A stretch of DNA of 64,000 nt from Candidatus Solibacter usitatus (GCA_016213245.1 JACRBC010000120.1:1-64000); one strand, 5' to 3'; counted from the stretch's first letter, positions 1 to 7,981 are shown. Numbers and translations: made by a program. The notes: a model not told the origin generated them from the sequence alone.

Positions 1-43
1 CCAACAGTCGTTGTTCTTCCACTCGGATCTCCTTCCAGGGCAT
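1..43 (-). CDS. IS481-family transposase, N-terminal 14 codons only (runs off left edge)
   Basis: Reading the minus strand from the ATG at 41-43 gives MPWKEIRVEEQRLL and then the window ends. The MPWKE start followed by a charged stretch with an Arg is the typical beginning of IS481-type DDE transposases, which carry an N-terminal helix-turn-helix and a C-terminal rve integrase core. Only the first residues are visible, so the family call rests on this short match and on the terminal-repeat-like sequence just upstream (91-134). It cannot be told whether the gene is intact. Confidence 0.5.
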   Translation of the reverse strand, partial: MPWKEIRVEEQRLL

Positions 44-90
44 GCCATCTATGCTGCCTGCCCTTGCGGCCTCCGAGCACCGAACTCAAC

Positions 91-134
91 TGTTACCTAT
101 GTCTTCGGAATGATCTGTTACCCATGTCCTCGGA
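91..134. repeat. Pair of 19-bp direct repeats at the insertion-sequence end
   Basis: Copy A at 91-109 reads TGTTACCTATGTCTTCGGA and copy B at 116-134 differs at two positions only (T to C at repeat positions 8 and 14). The 6-bp spacer gives a period of 25 bp. Iterated sites of this sort near a transposase gene are likely transposase binding sites in the terminal region. This role is inferred from position. Confidence 0.65.
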
Positions 135-147
135 CCGTACCCTGGCT

Positions 148-202
148 GACCCCCTCCCTACCGGTCGGGGCTCTACCGGTCGGGGCTCTGACGGGCGCGG
201 CT
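148..202 (-). repeat. REP-like hairpin repeat, copy 1, with two extra left half-units
   Basis: On the minus strand, 173 to 148 forms a 26-nt unit starting GAGCC and ending GGGTC that folds into a hairpin: CCCC/GGGG helix, a tandem G-A/A-G internal step, a two-pair helix (CC/GG) and a GGTA loop. The left half (15 bp) is repeated at 173-187 and, imperfectly, at 188-202. The same 26-nt unit, with four compensatory changes, lies at 61220-61245 inside the S41 protease gene. The unit directly adjoins the insertion-sequence end. Confidence 0.65.
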
Positions 203-233
203 CGGAACGGCTCGAAGCAACTCTGCGAAAGAT

Positions 234-260
234 GGGGCGCTCCCCAAGAGGAAGCGCCCC
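234..260 (-). terminator. Rho-independent-like hairpin downstream of the secreted protein gene
   Basis: A perfect 8-bp inverted repeat, GGGGCGCT at 234-241 and AGCGCCCC at 253-260, has an 11-nt loop. On the minus strand it lies 24 nt after the stop codon at 284 and is followed by ATCTTTCG, a weak T-run. It is plausibly the terminator of the 2777-284 transcription unit. Confidence 0.5.
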
Positions 261-283
261 GCAGGTCCGCATCACGGCGAAGC

Positions 284-1528
284 TCAGCGCTCGGCCGCAA
301 GGATGGACGTAAACGAAGGACCCTTGAAGCGCAGTCCGAGCACGGCGATGGAGCCGACTGAAGCGGCGAAGTCGACCGATCCGCGCTTTCCCTGGATGGT
401 GGTGAATTCGGGCCTGGACTTGAGCACGAAGGCCTCCCTGCCGCCGGCCTTCACGGTGATGGCGGCGGCGCCGAGGGTATTGCCCTGGTCGTCGCGGGCG
501 GTGATGGTGACCGGCACGTCGTAGTTGTTTGGGTTCAGGAGAGCGACCGCCGTGTCGAAGCCGTTGTCGTCGAAGACGATGGTGTTCAACGCGGACCAGA
601 TGCCGGAGAAAGCCGCGGTTCCTTCCTGGTCGTTGTTGCCCTGGACGCTTTGGCGGAAGACGCCGTATCCGATGACGCCTTCGGGCACCTCAAGTTTGGC
701 CCAGCCCTGGGTGAGCGGTCCGAGGTTGGGGGCTTCCACCATGGCCGAACTCTTGCCCGCCAGGCTGACCGTGGTAGAAGATCCGCCCAGGCCGGGAACC
801 GTCATCGGTGTGCCGTCGGAGGCGTAGAAGTCGATCGGGACCGAGGCCCCACCGGCGTTTGTGTTGTGGAGATAGATGGCCGAATACCACGCGCCGGCGC
901 CAGCCTGCGCTCCAAAGACAAACTGCGGCAGCACCTTGGTGGTGACAGGGCCGGCAGCGCCGGCGGTGACCTGAACGGAGGATGAGTAGATCCTGTCGCC
1001 ACCATTGGTCCCGTCGCCGTTGGCCGCGTTACCGGCCGCGTAGAATGTCACCGTTCCGGCAGATGCGTCGCCAGGCGCCGTCCAGGTCACTTCCCAGGAG
1101 GTGGAGAGCAAAGCGCCCTGGCGTGAACCGGCTGTCGTGTGGGTGACGTGCTGCACGCCGTTGGCGCCGGAACGGACCTGAGTATTGGCGGCATCGGTGA
1201 CGGCGATGACGCCCCCCGGGTTGGCGGTGTTTGACGCCAGCCGTGCCGTGAGGTTAAAGCCCCAGCGCTGCGCCGAGGGATCGCTGAGGATGACGCGGAT
1301 TTTCATGGACTGCCCAGGCGTGTAGGTGAGCGAGTCGGGCTGGATTTTCAGGGAGCCCTGCCCACTGTTGAGTGCAAAGGTGGTGTGGCATTGCGCGCAA
1401 TCGCTTTCGCCGGGAACTCCGGCGGTGGCGATCGGCATCAGTCCGTTGCTGCGGGCCCAGACCGCAGCGGCGAGCAGGCCGGCGCAAAGCACACTTCGAG
1501 CGATGGATCGGAAGATCCCGTTTTTCAT
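284..1528 (-). CDS. Secreted choice-of-anchor V (Reeler-like) domain protein, paralogue 1
   Basis: A 414-residue protein with an N-terminal signal peptide (MKNGIFRSIARSVL then an Ala-rich core). The mature protein opens with PGESDCAQCH, the short Cys-X2-Cys-His element that starts choice-of-anchor V/Reeler-like domains, then a beta-rich domain with RWGFNL and a conserved YAAGNAANGDGTNGGD stretch (roughly residues 40-190). The C-terminal half is a second beta-sandwich type with PNNYDVPVTITARDDQGN, of unknown role. The ATG at 1528 was chosen over the upstream in-frame starts because GAGGGGA precedes it and the signal peptide starts there. It follows its paralogue by 31 bp, so the two are probably co-transcribed. 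A function in surface attachment is possible but unproven. Confidence 0.75.
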   Translation of the reverse strand: MKNGIFRSIARSVLCAGLLAAAVWARSNGLMPIATAGVPGESDCAQCHTTFALNSGQGSLKIQPDSLTYTPGQSMKIRVILSDPSAQRWGFNLTARLASNTANPGGVIAVTDAANTQVRSGANGVQHVTHTTAGSRQGALLSTSWEVTWTAPGDASAGTVTFYAAGNAANGDGTNGGDRIYSSSVQVTAGAAGPVTTKVLPQFVFGAQAGAGAWYSAIYLHNTNAGGASVPIDFYASDGTPMTVPGLGGSSTTVSLAGKSSAMVEAPNLGPLTQGWAKLEVPEGVIGYGVFRQSVQGNNDQEGTAAFSGIWSALNTIVFDDNGFDTAVALLNPNNYDVPVTITARDDQGNTLGAAAITVKAGGREAFVLKSRPEFTTIQGKRGSVDFAASVGSIAVLGLRFKGPSFTSILAAER

Positions 1529-1559
1529 TGGTTGTGTCCCCTCTGAACTGAAGTTTGTA

Positions 1560-2777
1560 CTACTTGTCCGCTGATGGAATAGCGGTGAAAGATTGTGCAC
1601 CCAACCGGAACGCGGCAACAGCGATGTTCCCAGTGGCGACGCTGATTTCGACCGTACCCCGGCTGCCGGTGACCATGGTGAACTCCGGCCGGTCCTTCAA
1701 ATTGAATTCGACCCTGCCCTTGGCGGGGACGGCGACAGTGGACGAGGCCACCGGCTGGCCATCCGGATCGCGCAGGGAGACGGTAACCGCCGCTTCGGCA
1801 TCGCCGGGATTGGCGATGGAGAGGAGCGTGGTGAGCGAGGTGTCATCCCAGACCAGCGTGCTGGTCTGGACGTTTCCCGCCGACAGCGGCAAGAAGGTCT
1901 CACGAGGCCCCTGGTCGGGCGGCGTCTGGCGCAAGACGGCATATCCGGTCACCCCCTCGGGCACAACGACTGAGGCGTACCCCTGGGTGAGCGGGCCATC
2001 CTGCAATTCGAGGCGCGCGCTGCCACGGGCCTTGAGGATCAGTTCCTGGCTCCCCCCTCCCGGCGCCGAAGCAAGGGCGGCTCCGTCGTCGCCGATGAAT
2101 GCCACCTTGACACTGGCGCCGGTCGAGGCGGTGTTGAACAGATACAGCGCGGTGTACCAGCCGTTGCCGAACACGAGGCGAGGCAGGAATCGCGTGACGG
2201 TGGGCGGCGGCGCGGCCGCCTCCTTCCTGACGGTCAGGGTGCTGACGTAGATCTTGTCGCCGTTTTCCGTGCCATCGCCATTGGCTGCGTTGCCGGCGGC
2301 ATAGAACGTGGCCTCGCCGCTGAAGTCGGCCGGAGGGGTCCAGGCCACCTCCCATGTCGAGGAACCGGTGGCGCCGTTCCGCGTGCCGGCCGTGGTATGG
2401 CTGATGTACTGGAAGGCCCCGCCGGCGGCATTTGTGACCTTCGTGTTGGCCGTGTCGGTCCGCCTGAACGTCCCCACCTGCTTGTTGGCCGGGTCGGCGG
2501 CATCGCGCACCGTCAGTTGGAAACCCCAGCGCCTGGCAGTGGCATCGGAAAGCACGATCCGGACGATCATCTCCTGGCCGGGCACATAACCGGTGGCGTT
2601 GACGAGCGAGATCTTGAGGTTCTCGGCGCTGCTGGTGGCGTTGCCGCCGTGGCACTGCGTGCAATTATCCTCGCCCGGCACGCCGGACACCGCCGCCGGC
2701 GGACCGTCGCTTCTCCCCCAGGCAGCAAGCCCAAGGAAGGAAACACAAAACGCAATTCTGGATGCGGAACTGATCAT
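1560..2777 (-). CDS. Secreted choice-of-anchor V (Reeler-like) domain protein, paralogue 2
   Basis: A 405-residue paralogue of the downstream gene, with the same order: signal peptide (MISSASRIAFCVSFLGLAAWG), PGEDNCTQCH element, RWGFQL beta domain, YAAGNAANGDGTENGD stretch, then a C-terminal repeat-like beta domain ending near FRLGAQSFTAIPSADK. The start at 2777 was picked because it opens the signal peptide; the longer frame adds 36 residues without secretion features. The single CxxCH is shared by the whole domain family and should not be read as a multiheme cytochrome. It is divergent from the epimerase-like gene at 2885, and the 107-bp gap between them carries both promoters. Confidence 0.75.
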   Translation of the reverse strand: MISSASRIAFCVSFLGLAAWGRSDGPPAAVSGVPGEDNCTQCHGGNATSSAENLKISLVNATGYVPGQEMIVRIVLSDATARRWGFQLTVRDAADPANKQVGTFRRTDTANTKVTNAAGGAFQYISHTTAGTRNGATGSSTWEVAWTPPADFSGEATFYAAGNAANGDGTENGDKIYVSTLTVRKEAAAPPPTVTRFLPRLVFGNGWYTALYLFNTASTGASVKVAFIGDDGAALASAPGGGSQELILKARGSARLELQDGPLTQGYASVVVPEGVTGYAVLRQTPPDQGPRETFLPLSAGNVQTSTLVWDDTSLTTLLSIANPGDAEAAVTVSLRDPDGQPVASSTVAVPAKGRVEFNLKDRPEFTMVTGSRGTVEISVATGNIAVAAFRLGAQSFTAIPSADK

Positions 2778-2884
2778 CCCCAGTGGTACCTCTGCAAAGT
2801 TCAACCCGGAGACCGGGCTGTCGGTTGCTTGGTGAAAGCAACTATGCTGTTTGAGTAGGACAGTGCGCGGAGGGATGCAGAACA

Positions 2885-4039
2885 ATGAAAGAGCAATCCA
2901 GCCTAAGACGTAGAGATTTCATCAGGTTAGCTCCGGCTGCCGCCCTGATGGCACAGCCGGCGGTGTCTTTCGGAGCACAGCCGGCGGCGCCTTTCGGAGC
3001 ACAGCCGACGGCGCCATCCGGAGTTCAGCCGGCGGCGCCTTGGCGAATGGGCGTGAACACCTACTGCCTGCGGGCGTTGCGTTGGACGGACGCTCAGTTG
3101 CTGGATTACTGCGCCTCCTTGAAGCTGGACGCTGTGTTCCTGCAGGACTCCCAGGACCCCAAGGCCATGGACCCTGCCCATTGGGCAGAGGTCCGGGAAC
3201 ACGCCGGCCGGTTGGGGCTCCACCTGGAGACCGGCGGGGGCGGGATCCTGCCTAGAAAGGCGGAGCTCTTCGACCAGTCCGTGGCGACGCTCCGCCGGAA
3301 CATTGAGCGCGCGAAGGCGATGGGCTCGCCCTTTGTCCGGGCGGTGATCGCCAGCGACCGGGCATCTTTGCCGCCTGGGCCTGTCGAGCAGCACATGGAG
3401 ACTGTGGTCAAGCTGCTGCGGGCGGTGCGGTCGCAGGTGATGGATACAGGGCTGAAGATCATCATCGAGGTTCACAAGGACCTGCTGGCATGGGAACTGC
3501 GCCAGGTGGTGGAGACGGCCGGCAAGGAGTTTGTCGGCGTCTACATGGACACCGGCAATCCGGTGTTCGTGCTGGAGCACCCGATGACGACGCTGGAGAC
3601 GCTGGCGCCGCACATCTGCTCGCTGCACCTGCGGGACTCGGTGCTCTACGAACATCCGCGCGGGGTGGCCGTGCAGTGGGTTCCGTTGGGCGAAGGCGTG
3701 GTGGACTTCAAGGCGATCATGGACCGGGCGGCGGCCTTGTGCCCGAACGTGTATGTCTACATCAAGCCCATCACCGGGCGCCCGCCGCAGGTGATTCCCT
3801 ACCTGGAGCCCGGCTTCTGGAAGATGTACCCGGAGATGAGGGCCGGCGACCTGGCGCGGTTTCTCGCCCTGGCCAAGACCGGCAGGCCTTACGAGGGCCA
3901 CGTGGTGATTGAAGACCTGCCGGGCAAACTGCAGGAGCCGTTCCTGGCGGCGGTGCAGTACCAGCAACGCGAGCACTTGGAGCGCAGCGTGGAGTACGGC
4001 AAGAAGGTGCTGGGACTGGGACAGAGGTGGCGTGGCTGA
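2885..4039 (+). CDS. Secreted sugar phosphate isomerase/epimerase-like TIM-barrel protein
   Basis: A 384-residue protein of the xylose-isomerase-like TIM-barrel superfamily (AP_endonuc_2). Typical segments are MGVNTYCLRALRW at the barrel start, a central EVHKDLLAWELRQVV, YMDTGNPVFV with the metal-site Asp, and HLRDSVLYE. The N-terminus is a likely Tat signal (RRRDFIRL followed by an Ala-rich core). Between signal and barrel lies an expanded Ala-Gln-Pro linker encoded by a 24-bp tandem repeat at 2951-3046. GGAGGG ends 10 nt before the ATG. The acyltransferase gene overlaps its 3' end by 8 nt. Substrate unknown. Confidence 0.75.
   Translation: MKEQSSLRRRDFIRLAPAAALMAQPAVSFGAQPAAPFGAQPTAPSGVQPAAPWRMGVNTYCLRALRWTDAQLLDYCASLKLDAVFLQDSQDPKAMDPAHWAEVREHAGRLGLHLETGGGGILPRKAELFDQSVATLRRNIERAKAMGSPFVRAVIASDRASLPPGPVEQHMETVVKLLRAVRSQVMDTGLKIIIEVHKDLLAWELRQVVETAGKEFVGVYMDTGNPVFVLEHPMTTLETLAPHICSLHLRDSVLYEHPRGVAVQWVPLGEGVVDFKAIMDRAAALCPNVYVYIKPITGRPPQVIPYLEPGFWKMYPEMRAGDLARFLALAKTGRPYEGHVVIEDLPGKLQEPFLAAVQYQQREHLERSVEYGKKVLGLGQRWRG
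2951..3046 (+). repeat. Four in-frame 24-bp tandem repeats in a signal-peptide linker
   Basis: Units at 2951-2974, 2975-2998, 2999-3022 and 3023-3046 each begin with a GCACAGCC or GTTCAGCC core and encode an eight-residue motif of the form (A/V)QP(A/T)xPxG or similar. Units 1 and 2 are nearly identical and the last two have drifted. Because 24 is a multiple of three, copy-number change would lengthen or shorten the linker without a frameshift. Confidence 0.85.
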
Positions 4040-5129
4040 GCGGCCTTCAGAACGGCGGATTCCCGAACTGGACGGCGTGCGCGGGCTGGCCATCCTGCTG
4101 GTCCTGTGTGTGCATTTCGGCCTGACCACTCATGCCGGGGGCGCGCTGCGGCTGCTGTTGACCCTGGGCTGGAGCGGGGTCGACCTGTTTTTCGTGCTCT
4201 CCGGCTTCCTGATCACGGGGATCCTGCTGGACACGCGCTCCGCGCCGCACTACTTCCGGGCTTTCTATATGCGGCGCGTGCTGCGCATCTTCCCGCTCTA
4301 CTACGCCTTCCTGGCGGGGTTCTTCTTCTTCGTGCTGCCGCTGGCCTCGCGGGCGGGGACCATTGTCCCCCCGGGCCCCTCGCAGCTCTGGTACTGGCTT
4401 TACATCTCGAACTGGAAGAGCGCGCTGGGCCCGGACTACGCCTTCCTCAGCCACCTGTGGTCGCTCTCCATCGAGGAGCAGTTCTATCTGGTCTGGCCGC
4501 CGCTGGTGCTGTGGCTCGGTGGGCGGCGGCTGAGATGGCTCTGCCTGCTGCTGGTGGCCGGGGCTTTTGCCCTGCGCTTTGCATGGCGGGTGAACGGCTA
4601 CGGCGGCGAATTCCTCTACCGGCTCACGCCCTTCCGGGTGGACACCCTGGCGCTCGGCGCCCTGCTGGCGATTGGGGTAAGGGACGAGCGCTGGCTGAGG
4701 CGCCTGACGCGCTGGTACCGCCCGGTCTGGGCGCTGGCGCTGGCGGCCTTTTGCGCCGTGATTTGGGCAGCCGGGACCACCCGCAACAACCACCCGCTGA
4801 TCGCCACCTGGGGTTTCTCGCTGCTGTCGCTGATCTATGCCTGTACCGTCTTCCACGCGCACGCCGGCTCGGCCGTGCTGCGCTTCCCTCCGTTGCGCAG
4901 CTTGGGAAAGTACAGCTACGGCGTCTACATGATGCACTTCCCCCTGGTGGGGTACTTCTTCGAGTGGATGAGCCCGGTGGGCGCGGCGCTTGGCCCATCG
5001 CTCGGCGCGGTGGCCGCCCTGGCGCTGGGCACCTGCGCGTCACTGGGGCTGGCGCTGATCTCCTGGCATCTTGTGGAGAAGCGGTTTCTGGTGCTGAAGG
5101 AGCGGTTCAGGGCCTTCGACGCGGGGTAA
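4032..5129 (+). CDS. Membrane acyltransferase 3 family protein (OafA/YrhL type)
   Basis: A polytopic inner-membrane acyltransferase of about 365 residues from the GTG at 4032. Family motifs are visible: ELDGVRGLAILLVLCVHFG in the first helix, the WSGVDLFFVLSGFLITG motif, RRVLRIFPLYY, and HLWSLSIEEQFYLVWPP. About ten hydrophobic helices follow. Members transfer acetyl or other acyl groups to cell-surface glycans, lipids or antibiotics; the acceptor here is unknown. GTG 4032 overlaps the preceding stop by 8 nt and has AGAGG just upstream; earlier in-frame codons read through the previous gene in another frame and were rejected. Confidence 0.85.
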   Translation: MAERPSERRIPELDGVRGLAILLVLCVHFGLTTHAGGALRLLLTLGWSGVDLFFVLSGFLITGILLDTRSAPHYFRAFYMRRVLRIFPLYYAFLAGFFFFVLPLASRAGTIVPPGPSQLWYWLYISNWKSALGPDYAFLSHLWSLSIEEQFYLVWPPLVLWLGGRRLRWLCLLLVAGAFALRFAWRVNGYGGEFLYRLTPFRVDTLALGALLAIGVRDERWLRRLTRWYRPVWALALAAFCAVIWAAGTTRNNHPLIATWGFSLLSLIYACTVFHAHAGSAVLRFPPLRSLGKYSYGVYMMHFPLVGYFFEWMSPVGAALGPSLGAVAALALGTCASLGLALISWHLVEKRFLVLKERFRAFDAG

Positions 5130-5132
5130 ACT
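5127..5132 (+). promoter_or_regulatory. Possible -10 hexamer TAAACT, 9 nt before the next start codon
   Basis: TAAACT overlaps the stop codon of the acyltransferase gene and ends 9 nt before ATG 5142, with no strong Shine-Dalgarno core in between beyond GGTGGG. The same spacing recurs at four other genes in this window, which suggests a leaderless transcript. No convincing -35 was seen. Confidence 0.3.
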
Positions 5133-5141
5133 GGTGGGTCC

Positions 5142-6695
5142 ATGCGACCCGTTCTCAGCATCCTCCTCTTTTCCACCTTCGCCGCCGCCCAGCAGCGGTT
5201 CGATGTCGTCGTCTACGGAGGCACTTCGGCCGGGGTGATCGCGGCGGTGGCCGCAGCCCGCGAAGGCGCCACTGTGGCTCTGCTGGAGCCCGGGCGGTGG
5301 ATCGGCGGCATGACCACCGGCGGACTGAGCCGCACCGACCACGGCAGGAAAGAGACCATCGGCGGCTACTCGCTGGAGTTCTACCGGCGCGCCGGGAAGA
5401 GGTACGGCGCCGAGGTTGAATGGTACTTCGAACCGAAGGTGGCCAGCCAGGTGTACGGCGAGATGCTGGGCGAGGCCGGGGTGAAAGTGCTGGTGGAGCA
5501 TCGCCTGAAGCAGGCGGGCGGCGTGCTGAAGAGGGGCGCCCGCCTGGTGGAGATCCGGATGGAGAACGGGGCCCGGTTCCAGGCCGCGGTGTTTGTCGAT
5601 TCCACCTACGAGGGCGACCTGATGGCCCAGGCGCGGGTGAGCTACACCTGGGGGCGGGAGTCCACGGCGCAGTACGGAGAATCACTGGCGGGCGTGAGGC
5701 CGAAGGACCGCAGCCACCAGTTCGACGTGCAGGTCAGCGCGCGCGGCGAGGACGGGCGGATGCTGCCGGAGATTCAGACTGCCGCCCGCGGCGAACTGGG
5801 CGCCGGAGACCGCAAAGTGCAGGCCTACAACTTCCGGATGATCGTGACCAGGGATCCGTCCAACCGGATTCCGTTCGCCCGCCCGGCCGGCTATGACCCG
5901 AAGCGCTTCGAACTCCTGGCGCGCTGGCTGGCCGCGGAAACGCGCAGGCTGGGGCGCGAACCGCGGTTCAACGAGGTGGCTTTGCCCGGCCCGCTGAGAG
6001 GCGACAAGATCGACCTGAACAACCGCGGCGCTTTTTCAACCGACTACATCGGCAAGAGCTGGGAGTACCCGGAGGCGAATTACCGGCGGCGCGCCGAGAT
6101 CTGGCGCGACCACGTTTCCTACACGGCCGGCTATCTCTACTTCATGGCGACAGACGAGCGCGTGCCCCCTGGGCTGCGAGCCGAATTCGCGCAGTTGGGC
6201 CTGGCGAAGGACGAGTTCACCGATAACGGCAACTGGCCGTACCAGCTCTACGTGCGCGAGGCGCGGCGCATGGTGGGCGAGTATGTGATGGTCCAGAAGG
6301 ATCTGCAAACGGAGTTGACGAAGCCGGACGTGGTCGGCATGGGCAGCTACAACTCCGATTCGCATAACGTGCAGCGTTTCGTGCAGCCGGACGGCGCGGC
6401 GCAGAATGAGGGCAACATGGAGGTGTCCGTAAAGCCCTACCAGATCCCCTACCGCATTCTGACGCCGAAGAAGACGGAGGCGGAAAACCTCCTGGCGCCG
6501 GTGTGCTTTTCGGCCAGCCACGTGACGTATTCATCGCTGCGCATGGAGCCGGTGTACATGATCATGGGACACGCCGCGGGGGTGGCGGCCAAGATGGCGG
6601 TCGAGACCCGCAGAGCGGTACAGGACATCGACATCGGGGGGCTGCAGCGGAAGCTGAAGAGCCAGGGCGCCGTGTTTGAGTGGCGGCAGCAGTAG
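5142..6695 (+). CDS. Secreted FAD-dependent oxidoreductase (FAD_oxidored family)
   Basis: A 517-residue protein with a short signal peptide (MRPVLSILLFSTFAAAQ) followed at once by a Rossmann FAD-binding motif, VVVYGGTSAGVIAAVAAA, and an LLEPGRWIGGMTTGG segment typical of the FAD_oxidored (PF12831) family often annotated as xanthan-lyase-like. A VFVDSTYEGDLMAQA stretch lies in the middle, and the C-terminal YMIMGHAAGVAAKMAV closes the FAD fold. Presumably periplasmic. The substrate is unknown; the neighbours (TIM-barrel epimerase, rhamnose-type isomerase) suggest carbohydrate oxidation. It converges with the isomerase gene with a 10-bp gap. Confidence 0.8.
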   Translation: MRPVLSILLFSTFAAAQQRFDVVVYGGTSAGVIAAVAAAREGATVALLEPGRWIGGMTTGGLSRTDHGRKETIGGYSLEFYRRAGKRYGAEVEWYFEPKVASQVYGEMLGEAGVKVLVEHRLKQAGGVLKRGARLVEIRMENGARFQAAVFVDSTYEGDLMAQARVSYTWGRESTAQYGESLAGVRPKDRSHQFDVQVSARGEDGRMLPEIQTAARGELGAGDRKVQAYNFRMIVTRDPSNRIPFARPAGYDPKRFELLARWLAAETRRLGREPRFNEVALPGPLRGDKIDLNNRGAFSTDYIGKSWEYPEANYRRRAEIWRDHVSYTAGYLYFMATDERVPPGLRAEFAQLGLAKDEFTDNGNWPYQLYVREARRMVGEYVMVQKDLQTELTKPDVVGMGSYNSDSHNVQRFVQPDGAAQNEGNMEVSVKPYQIPYRILTPKKTEAENLLAPVCFSASHVTYSSLRMEPVYMIMGHAAGVAAKMAVETRRAVQDIDIGGLQRKLKSQGAVFEWRQQ

Positions 6696-6705
6696 CTTGC
6701 GCGGG

Positions 6706-7902
6706 CTAGGCGTAACTCCCGGCGGCGCCGCGGTTCTTTGCGCCGCGCTCCGCTTCGGCCCTGGCGAGGTAGCCGCTTTCGCGGAAAGCCGCCAGCGGTT
6801 CGGCCGCGAGGCTCCTGGACTTGCGCCACTCCCGCAGTACCGGCCGCACGTCAGTGAAGAACGCCTCGCGCAGGCACTCCTCGGCGTCGACCAGGTCGGC
6901 CTTTGCCTGATGGGCGGCCAGTTTGGCGTGATCGACCAGCGCCGCCTTGAGGAACAACTCCTGCGCCGTGCAGGCTGTTTGGATCATCTCCTCGATCTTG
7001 TCTTTCAGGTTGTGGCTTTGGTCCACCATGTAGGCGAGATCCGGAGCCTTTCCCGTCTCCCAGGCGAAGAAGCAGATCTCGTGGAAGATGCGGAACACCT
7101 GATAGGGGTCGATAGAGCCGAGCGTGAGGTCGTCGTCGGCGTAGCGGCGGTCGTTGAAGTGGAAGCCGCCGAGCATGTCCTCGCTCAGCAACCAGGCGAC
7201 AATCTGCTCGATGTTCACCGCCTGGTAGTGGTGGCCGGTGTCGACCAGGACCTTGGCGCGCGGGCCGCAACTCCTGGAGAGGAGGAAGGACATGCCCCAA
7301 TCGGCGATGTCGGTGTGATAGAAGGCCGGCTCGAAAGGCTTGTACTCCACCAGCATGCGCTGGTTGCCGGTGAGGGCGGCGTGGACCGCCTGCAATCCTT
7401 CGGTAAACCACTGTTTGCGTGCGCGGATGGAGCCTGAACCGGGGAAGTTGGTCCCGTCGGCGAACCACAAGGAGAGGTCGCGCGAGCCGGAGGCTTTCTG
7501 GATTTCCACGCAGTCCAGGATGTGCGAGAGCGCGGCGTGGCGGACGGCGGGATCGGGATTGCCCAAGGAACCATGCTTGTAGCACTGGTCCTGGAAGACG
7601 TTGGGGTTGATGGCGCCGATTCCGACGCCATGAGCGGCCGCGACTTTCGCCACGTCGGGGATGTCGGCCAGCCCGCGCGGGAAATCCCAGAGCACGTGGA
7701 CGGCGACAGTGGGACAACAGCCCGTGAAGGCGTGGACCTGGCCGGCGTCAGCGAATTTCTCGGCCGTGTTGGTGGCCGCCCCAGGCTGGATGAACTTGCC
7801 GAAGCGGGTGCCCGTGTTGGCGAAGCCCCAGGAGGGGAGTTCAATGGCGAAGCCGTCAAGCGCCTGGAAGGCGACACCGGTCCTCTCGGAATTCAAAGAC
7901 AT
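6706..7902 (-). CDS. L-rhamnose/sugar isomerase (Pseudomonas stutzeri subtype)
   Basis: A 398-residue cytosolic TIM-barrel isomerase. The start ELPSWGFANTGTRFG, the segment AVHVLWDF, and the metal-site regions LVEYKPFEPAFYHTDIADWG, KVLVDTGHH and GGFHFNDRRYADDDLTLGSI match the catabolic rhamnose isomerase group that is distinct from E. coli RhaA. It would convert L-rhamnose to L-rhamnulose using Mn2+ or similar; some members accept other aldoses. No other rhamnose genes are adjacent, so the substrate is inferred from family only. A perfect TATAAT lies upstream on the minus strand. Confidence 0.8.
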   Translation of the reverse strand: MSLNSERTGVAFQALDGFAIELPSWGFANTGTRFGKFIQPGAATNTAEKFADAGQVHAFTGCCPTVAVHVLWDFPRGLADIPDVAKVAAAHGVGIGAINPNVFQDQCYKHGSLGNPDPAVRHAALSHILDCVEIQKASGSRDLSLWFADGTNFPGSGSIRARKQWFTEGLQAVHAALTGNQRMLVEYKPFEPAFYHTDIADWGMSFLLSRSCGPRAKVLVDTGHHYQAVNIEQIVAWLLSEDMLGGFHFNDRRYADDDLTLGSIDPYQVFRIFHEICFFAWETGKAPDLAYMVDQSHNLKDKIEEMIQTACTAQELFLKAALVDHAKLAAHQAKADLVDAEECLREAFFTDVRPVLREWRKSRSLAAEPLAAFRESGYLARAEAERGAKNRGAAGSYA

Positions 7903-7922
7903 GGGTGGGATTCCTGGAAGGC

Positions 7923-7928
7923 ATTATA
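7923..7928 (-). promoter_or_regulatory. -10 element TATAAT of the isomerase gene
   Basis: The plus strand reads ATTATA at 7923-7928, i.e. TATAAT on the minus strand, 20 nt before the ATG at 7902. AGGAAT lies between it and the start and may serve as a weak ribosome binding site. No clear -35 was identified. Confidence 0.45.
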
Positions 7929-7981
7929 GCAGTGAGAGTTTGAAGCGCTTCCGGCCACTAATTGGTGGCGAGGCTTGTTGC

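Larger units (their letters stand above)
1..147 (-). mobile_element. Right end of an insertion sequence (IS481-like), rest outside the window
   Basis: The segment holds the start of a transposase gene on the minus strand and, upstream of it, two near-identical 19-bp direct repeats, as expected for the subterminal region of an insertion sequence. The outer boundary is not certain. It probably lies between 134 and 147, because a REP-like repeat starts at 148. No target-site duplication can be checked because the other end is outside the window. Confidence 0.5.

Noticed and set aside
1560..2777. CxxCH motif as evidence for a c-type cytochrome
   Set aside because: A single CxxCH at the start of the domain is a common feature of choice-of-anchor V/Reeler-like proteins. 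No distal haem ligand pattern or multiple sites are present.
2951..3046. Short regularly repeated units as a CRISPR array
   Set aside because: The units are directly adjacent without spacers, lie inside a coding frame and encode a repeated peptide.
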